A DNA stretch of 64,000 nt from the NCBI RefSeq assembly GCF_023498005.1, contig NZ_CP097289.1, forward strand, positions 1,736,001 to 1,800,000. Reading direction: 5' to 3'. The stretch is from Streptomyces durmitorensis (GTDB lineage: Bacteria > Actinomycetota > Actinomycetes > Streptomycetales > Streptomycetaceae). A model generated the notes under the pieces. It saw nothing but the letters and a program-made list of their open reading frames with translations. It was not told the DNA's origin and did no database searches. Shown here piece by piece: positions 60,887-64,000 of this stretch. The number at the start of each line of letters is the position of its first letter. Position 1 is the first letter of the stretch. A program made the position numbers and the translations under genes.

Positions 60887-60906
60887 GGGGCCTTGCCGCA
60901 AGCCCC
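60887..60906. promoter_or_regulatory. Rifamycin-associated element (RAE)
   Basis: Minus strand GGGGCTTGCGGCAAGGCCCC, containing the published 19-bp RAE inverted repeat exactly. RAE drives rifamycin-inducible expression of inactivating enzymes and HelR in actinomycetes. Both arms contain -35-like hexamers: TTGCGG towards helR, with CACAAT 19 bases on, and TTGCCG on the plus strand, with TATAAA exactly 17 bases on (60916-60921). Confidence 0.92.
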
Positions 60907-60930
60907 CCACTGCGCTATAAATTAAGAGTG

Positions 60931-60964
60931 GCAAGGAGTGGGAACACCTCCTTGCCTTTCTTTT
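60931..60964 (+). terminator. Intrinsic terminator just downstream of the RAE
   Basis: 8-bp stem GCAAGGAG (60931-60938)/CTCCTTGC (60948-60955) followed by CTTTCTTTTTTCTCT. Such a T-rich terminator is rare in this window. It would stop plus-strand transcripts started at the RAE-linked TATAAA after about 35-40 nt. Confidence 0.7.
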
Positions 60965-61073
60965 TTCTCTCCTGCCCGCCGCCTTTTTCTCTCCTGCCGC
61001 CGCACTCTAGGTGCCGTGGGCAACCATGCGCGAGGATGTGGCGGGCCGGCGCTTCCAGCGATCGAGGAGAGTC

Positions 61074-62258
61074 ATGACCGCACGCATCCATGGCACCTGT
61101 GCCCCCGGATTCGAGGGCGTACGCGAGGAGTTCGAGCGGAACTTCACCGAGCGCGGCGACCTCGGTGCGGCCGTCGCGGCCACCGTGGACGGCCAATTCG
61201 TCGTCGATCTGTGGGGCGGTGACGCCGACAAGACGGGCACGCGCGCGTGGGAGCGCGATTCGCTGGTGAACGTGTACTCCACGACCAAGGGGATGACCGC
61301 GCTGTGCGCGCATCTGCTCGTGGACCGGGGCGAGCTCGACCTGGACGCGCCGGTCGCACGCTACTGGCCCGAGTTCGCCCAGGAGGGCAAGGCGGACATC
61401 CCCGTGCGCTGGCTCCTGAGCCATCGCTCCGGGGTGATCGCGCCGCGCGAGCCCATGACGTCGGACGACCTCTACGACTGGGAGAAGGTCTGCGCGGCGC
61501 TTGCCGCGACGCCGCCGTGGTGGAAGCCGGGTTCGGCGCAGGGGTATCACGCACTGAGCTACGGCTATCTGGTCGGCGAGGTCGTCCGGCGGATCACGGG
61601 CGTCTCGCTCGGTACGTTCCTGCGCAGCGAGGTCACCGGGCCGCTGGGAGCCGATGTCTTCGTGGGCACGCCTCGGAGCGAGCACGGCCGGTGCGCGAAC
61701 ATGGCGAAGCCGCTCGCTTCGGACGGCCCGCGCAGCGCGCTCGGCTCCGCTCCCCCGCCTGCCCCGCCGGTGCGCTCGATCGACGACCACCCGATGGCCG
61801 TCGTCACGCTCGCCCTGCAGTATTTGCCGGTCGGCAACGTGAACAGTGCGGCGTATCGGTCCGCAGAGATCCCCGCGGCCAACGGGCACGCGTCCGCGCG
61901 GGGTCTCGCGACGGTGTACGCGGCCCTGGGCGGCGGGGAGCTGGTGAGTCCGGCATCGCTTGAGCGGCTCAGGACGCGACAGGGGGAGCCCGACGAGCCG
62001 GACCTGGTGCTCGCGGCGGGCACGGCGTGGGGCGAGAAGTGGGACTGGGGTCTCGGCTACATGCTGAACCTGTACGGGCAGGCCGGGCCCAATCCGCGGG
62101 CCTTCGGGCACGGCGGCGCGGGCGGGTCCTACGCGTTCGCCGATCCCGAGAACCGGGTCTCGTACGCGTACGTGATGAACCGGATGGGCGGCGGCACCTC
62201 GGGGGAGGATCTGCGGAGCGTGCATCTGGTGGGGGCGCTGTACCGAAGCCTGAGGTGA
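61074..62258 (+). CDS. Beta-lactamase-family serine hydrolase (class C-like esterase)
   Basis: 394 residues from ATG 61074 (GAGGAGAG site). The catalytic SxxK is STTKGMTALCAHLLVDRGEL (near residue 70), the Tyr motif YGYLVGE near 165, and an HGGAGGSYAFAD block near the end replaces KTG, as in EstB-like esterases. There is no signal peptide, so it is cytoplasmic and more likely an esterase than a beta-lactamase. It is divergent from helR, with the RAE and terminator between them. Confidence 0.85.
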   Translation: MTARIHGTCAPGFEGVREEFERNFTERGDLGAAVAATVDGQFVVDLWGGDADKTGTRAWERDSLVNVYSTTKGMTALCAHLLVDRGELDLDAPVARYWPEFAQEGKADIPVRWLLSHRSGVIAPREPMTSDDLYDWEKVCAALAATPPWWKPGSAQGYHALSYGYLVGEVVRRITGVSLGTFLRSEVTGPLGADVFVGTPRSEHGRCANMAKPLASDGPRSALGSAPPPAPPVRSIDDHPMAVVTLALQYLPVGNVNSAAYRSAEIPAANGHASARGLATVYAALGGGELVSPASLERLRTRQGEPDEPDLVLAAGTAWGEKWDWGLGYMLNLYGQAGPNPRAFGHGGAGGSYAFADPENRVSYAYVMNRMGGGTSGEDLRSVHLVGALYRSLR

Positions 62259-62285
62259 GGGGCTCGGGGAACGTAATCTGCCCCC

Positions 62286-62963
62286 ATGGAGCAGCACACC
62301 CCCCGCCACCGCCCGACAGGGCAGTACGCCGCCGCCGACCCCCGCAGAGCGGCCATCATCGACGCGGCTCTCGCGCTCTTCGCCAAGGCGGGCTATCTGA
62401 ACTCGTCCCTGGCGAAGATCGCCGCGGAGGCGGGCACCTCCGCCACGGTCATCACCCACCACTTCGGGTCGAAGCAGCGCCTTCTGATGGCGGTCCTCGA
62501 AGCCCGCGAGGAGCGCACGGTGCGTACGTTCGGGCGGCTGGGCCCCGGCTCCGGCGGCGACGACGTGCGGGCGCTGTTCAGGGAGGTGCTCGCGCTTGCC
62601 GCGTACAACCTCACCCAGCCGGGGCTCATCCAGCTCTACACCAGGCTTTCGGCGGAGGCAGGAGACCCCTCGCACCCGGCACACGGCTACTTCGCCGAGC
62701 GGTACGAGCGCGTCGCGCACTCCCTCGCCGCCGCGCTGCAACGCTCGGTCGAGGCAGGGCAGTTGAGGCCGGAGACCGACCCGGAGAGCATCGCCCGCGA
62801 GATCCTCGCGGTCTCCGACGGGCTCCAGGTGCAGTGGGCCGTCGCCGAAGGGCGCCTGGACTTCGTCGGGTTGTACCGCGCCCACCTGGACCGGCTCGCC
62901 CAGGCCCTCACCCTGGACGGGCAGGGCCTGGGCGAGCCGACCGGGGCGGAGCGGCTCCCCTAG
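62286..62963 (+). CDS. TetR/AcrR-family regulator
   Basis: 225 residues. HTH about 20-65 (RAAIIDAALALFAKAGYLNSSLAKIAAEAGTSATVITHHFGSK), then a helical ligand domain ending LAQALTLDGQGL. It lies 27 bp after the serine hydrolase on the same strand. TAATCT 6 bases before the ATG suggests its own leaderless promoter. A role with the upstream hydrolase or the downstream beta-glucosidase is possible. Ligand unknown. Confidence 0.85.
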   Translation: MEQHTPRHRPTGQYAAADPRRAAIIDAALALFAKAGYLNSSLAKIAAEAGTSATVITHHFGSKQRLLMAVLEAREERTVRTFGRLGPGSGGDDVRALFREVLALAAYNLTQPGLIQLYTRLSAEAGDPSHPAHGYFAERYERVAHSLAAALQRSVEAGQLRPETDPESIAREILAVSDGLQVQWAVAEGRLDFVGLYRAHLDRLAQALTLDGQGLGEPTGAERLP

Positions 62964-63007
62964 GCCGTCACCTCAGTGGTACTGGCGGCGATCTGGGTCC
63001 CTGCCGC

Positions 63008-64000
63008 TCAACGCGCCACCCCCGTCAGCCGGATGTCGCGCGACGACGACCCGACGTACACCGCGCGCCGCCCCTCGGGGCGCACCCAGCGACCGCGGTC
63101 CGTGTCCCAGTACGACAGCTGCCGCTCGGCGACGCGCACCGTGACCCGGCGCGACTGCCCCGCGCGCAGTTCGACGCGCTCGAAGGCGGCCAGCGTCTTC
63201 ACGGCCATCTCGACATCGGCGCCGCGCGGCGCGCCCACGTACACCTGCGGGACTTCCGTGCCCGTGCGCCGCCCCCGGTTGGTCACCGTGAACGACACCT
63301 CGTAGCCCGTGCCCTCCCGGCGCACGGACAGGTCGCGGTAGCCGAACTCCGTGTAGGACAGGCCGTGTCCGAAGGGGAAGAGGGGCTCGATGTCCGCCTT
63401 GTCGAAGCCTCGGTAGCCGGTGAAGATGCCCTCGCTGTACGTGACCACTCCGTCGACGCCGTAGTAGCGCTCGGGGTGGGCCGGGTCCAGCGTGGGGTGG
63501 TCCGTGTCCTTCTTCGGCCAGGTCACCGTGGCCTTGCCGCCCGGGTTCGCGCGGCCGGTGAGGAGGTCGGCGGTGGACCAGCCGCCCTCCTGGCCGACGT
63601 AGCCGGTGTGCAGGATCGTGCCGACGTCGCGGCGCCAGGGCATCGTCGCCGGGCAGCCGGTGGTGAGGACGACGACCGTACGCGGGTTGGCCTTCGCGAC
63701 CGCCGCGATCAGCTCGTCCTGGTGGGCGGGGAGCGTCAGCGTGGTGAAGTCGCCGCCACCGCCCACCGAGCCGCCCGAGCCGTTGAAGGCGAAGACGACC
63801 GGGGTGTGGACGCGCCGGGCCAGCTTCGCGGCGGCGGCGATGGAGGCGGTGCGCCGCTCGGGGGTCACCCAGGCGAACCGCACCTGGACCGGGCCGCGTT
63901 CGGCGATGGTCGCGGCCCAGCCGGTGGCCTTGACGACGACCTGGTAGGACGTGCCGCCGGTGAGCTCGACGGGTTCGGCCTGGCCGTTGTCGAGGCCGTC
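63008..64000 (-). CDS. GH3 beta-glucosidase, C-terminal part (partial)
   Basis: The frame is open from the window end to a stop at 63008. The visible 330 residues begin in a PA14-like insertion (YQVVVKATGWAATIAERGPVQVRF), followed by the GH3 C-terminal domain: VVVLTTGCPATMPWRRDV, then WSTADLLTGRANPGGKATVTWP and EGIFTGYRGFDKADIEPLFPFGHGLSYTEF. A fibronectin-III-like domain with VPQVYVGAPRGADVEM ends the chain. PA14 within GH3 is typical of beta-glucosidases acting on oligosaccharides. The N-terminal catalytic barrel lies beyond 64000. It is convergent with the TetR gene. Confidence 0.9.
   Translation of the reverse strand, partial: DGLDNGQAEPVELTGGTSYQVVVKATGWAATIAERGPVQVRFAWVTPERRTASIAAAAKLARRVHTPVVFAFNGSGGSVGGGGDFTTLTLPAHQDELIAAVAKANPRTVVVLTTGCPATMPWRRDVGTILHTGYVGQEGGWSTADLLTGRANPGGKATVTWPKKDTDHPTLDPAHPERYYGVDGVVTYSEGIFTGYRGFDKADIEPLFPFGHGLSYTEFGYRDLSVRREGTGYEVSFTVTNRGRRTGTEVPQVYVGAPRGADVEMAVKTLAAFERVELRAGQSRRVTVRVAERQLSYWDTDRGRWVRPEGRRAVYVGSSSRDIRLTGVAR

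Noticed and set aside
61074..62258. Rifamycin-inactivating enzyme next to the RAE
   Set aside because: The protein is a beta-lactamase-fold serine hydrolase, not a known Arr, Rgt, Rph or Rox type; only co-regulation remains a possibility.

Overview
The window is chromosomal DNA of a Streptomyces-like actinomycete. GC is very high, nearly all codons end in G or C, genes meet in ATGA/GTGA/TGATG overlaps, one putatively acquired gene carries a rare TTA codon, and several operators, gene orders and an intergenic repeat are characteristic of streptomycetes. No rRNA, tRNA, CRISPR array, insertion sequence or integrase was seen.

Region 1 (1-7.3 kb) looks accessory. It holds poorly conserved small genes, a possible orphan zinc-binding transglycosylase-like protein (922-2070), a small-zinc-protein/XRE regulator/GNAT cluster, an excisionase-like HTH protein, and a 400-bp stretch of nested inverted and direct repeats (6065-6430). 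Region 2 (7.4-13.4 kb) has an ATP-dependent DNA ligase C and a sulfonate-type ABC transporter plus flavin monooxygenase operon. That operon is headed by a tiny, apparently leaderless, cysteine-containing leader peptide. The ATPase carries a long repeat-derived tail. Region 3 (13.5-23.9 kb) has a Tat-exported flavoprotein, a DUF3048 lipoprotein, and the complete protocatechuate branch of the beta-ketoadipate pathway (pcaV divergent from pcaIJFHGBL). PcaB has twelve in-frame 11-residue repeats inserted.

Region 4 (23.9-28.9 kb) has a Ser/Thr kinase, an alpha/beta hydrolase and a SulP anion transporter. Region 5 (29-42.7 kb) matches the KstR2 regulon of mycobacteria, which degrades the last two steroid rings: two SDRs, EchA20-, IpdA-, IpdB- and IpdC-like genes, then FadA6, KstR2, an IpdF-like SDR and two acyl-CoA dehydrogenases. 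Each divergent promoter has one KstR2-type box. The two halves are separated by a 115-bp tandem duplication of the ipdC 3' end and a broken LuxR-family (LAL) regulator. The acetyl-CoA and succinyl-CoA-type products of regions 3 and 5 feed the same central pathways, so 16-43 kb is effectively a catabolic block.

Region 6 (42.8-50.7 kb) has a frameshifted hypothetical gene, anmK, a 27-bp-period repeat array, two DUF2510 proteins (one with a scramblase domain), and a TetR/PAP2 phosphatase/EamA-type group with a strongly palindromic operator. Region 7 (50.7-64 kb) has an archaeal/rickettsial-type ValS, a Tat-exported phospholipase C, an MgtA-type Mg2+ P-type ATPase, and a HelR-like RNA polymerase recycling helicase behind a perfect rifamycin-associated element. 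It ends with a beta-lactamase-fold hydrolase, another TetR regulator and the 3' part of a GH3 beta-glucosidase that runs off the window.

A recurring theme is expansion of short tandem repeats (10, 15, 27, 33 and 115 bp) both within and between genes.
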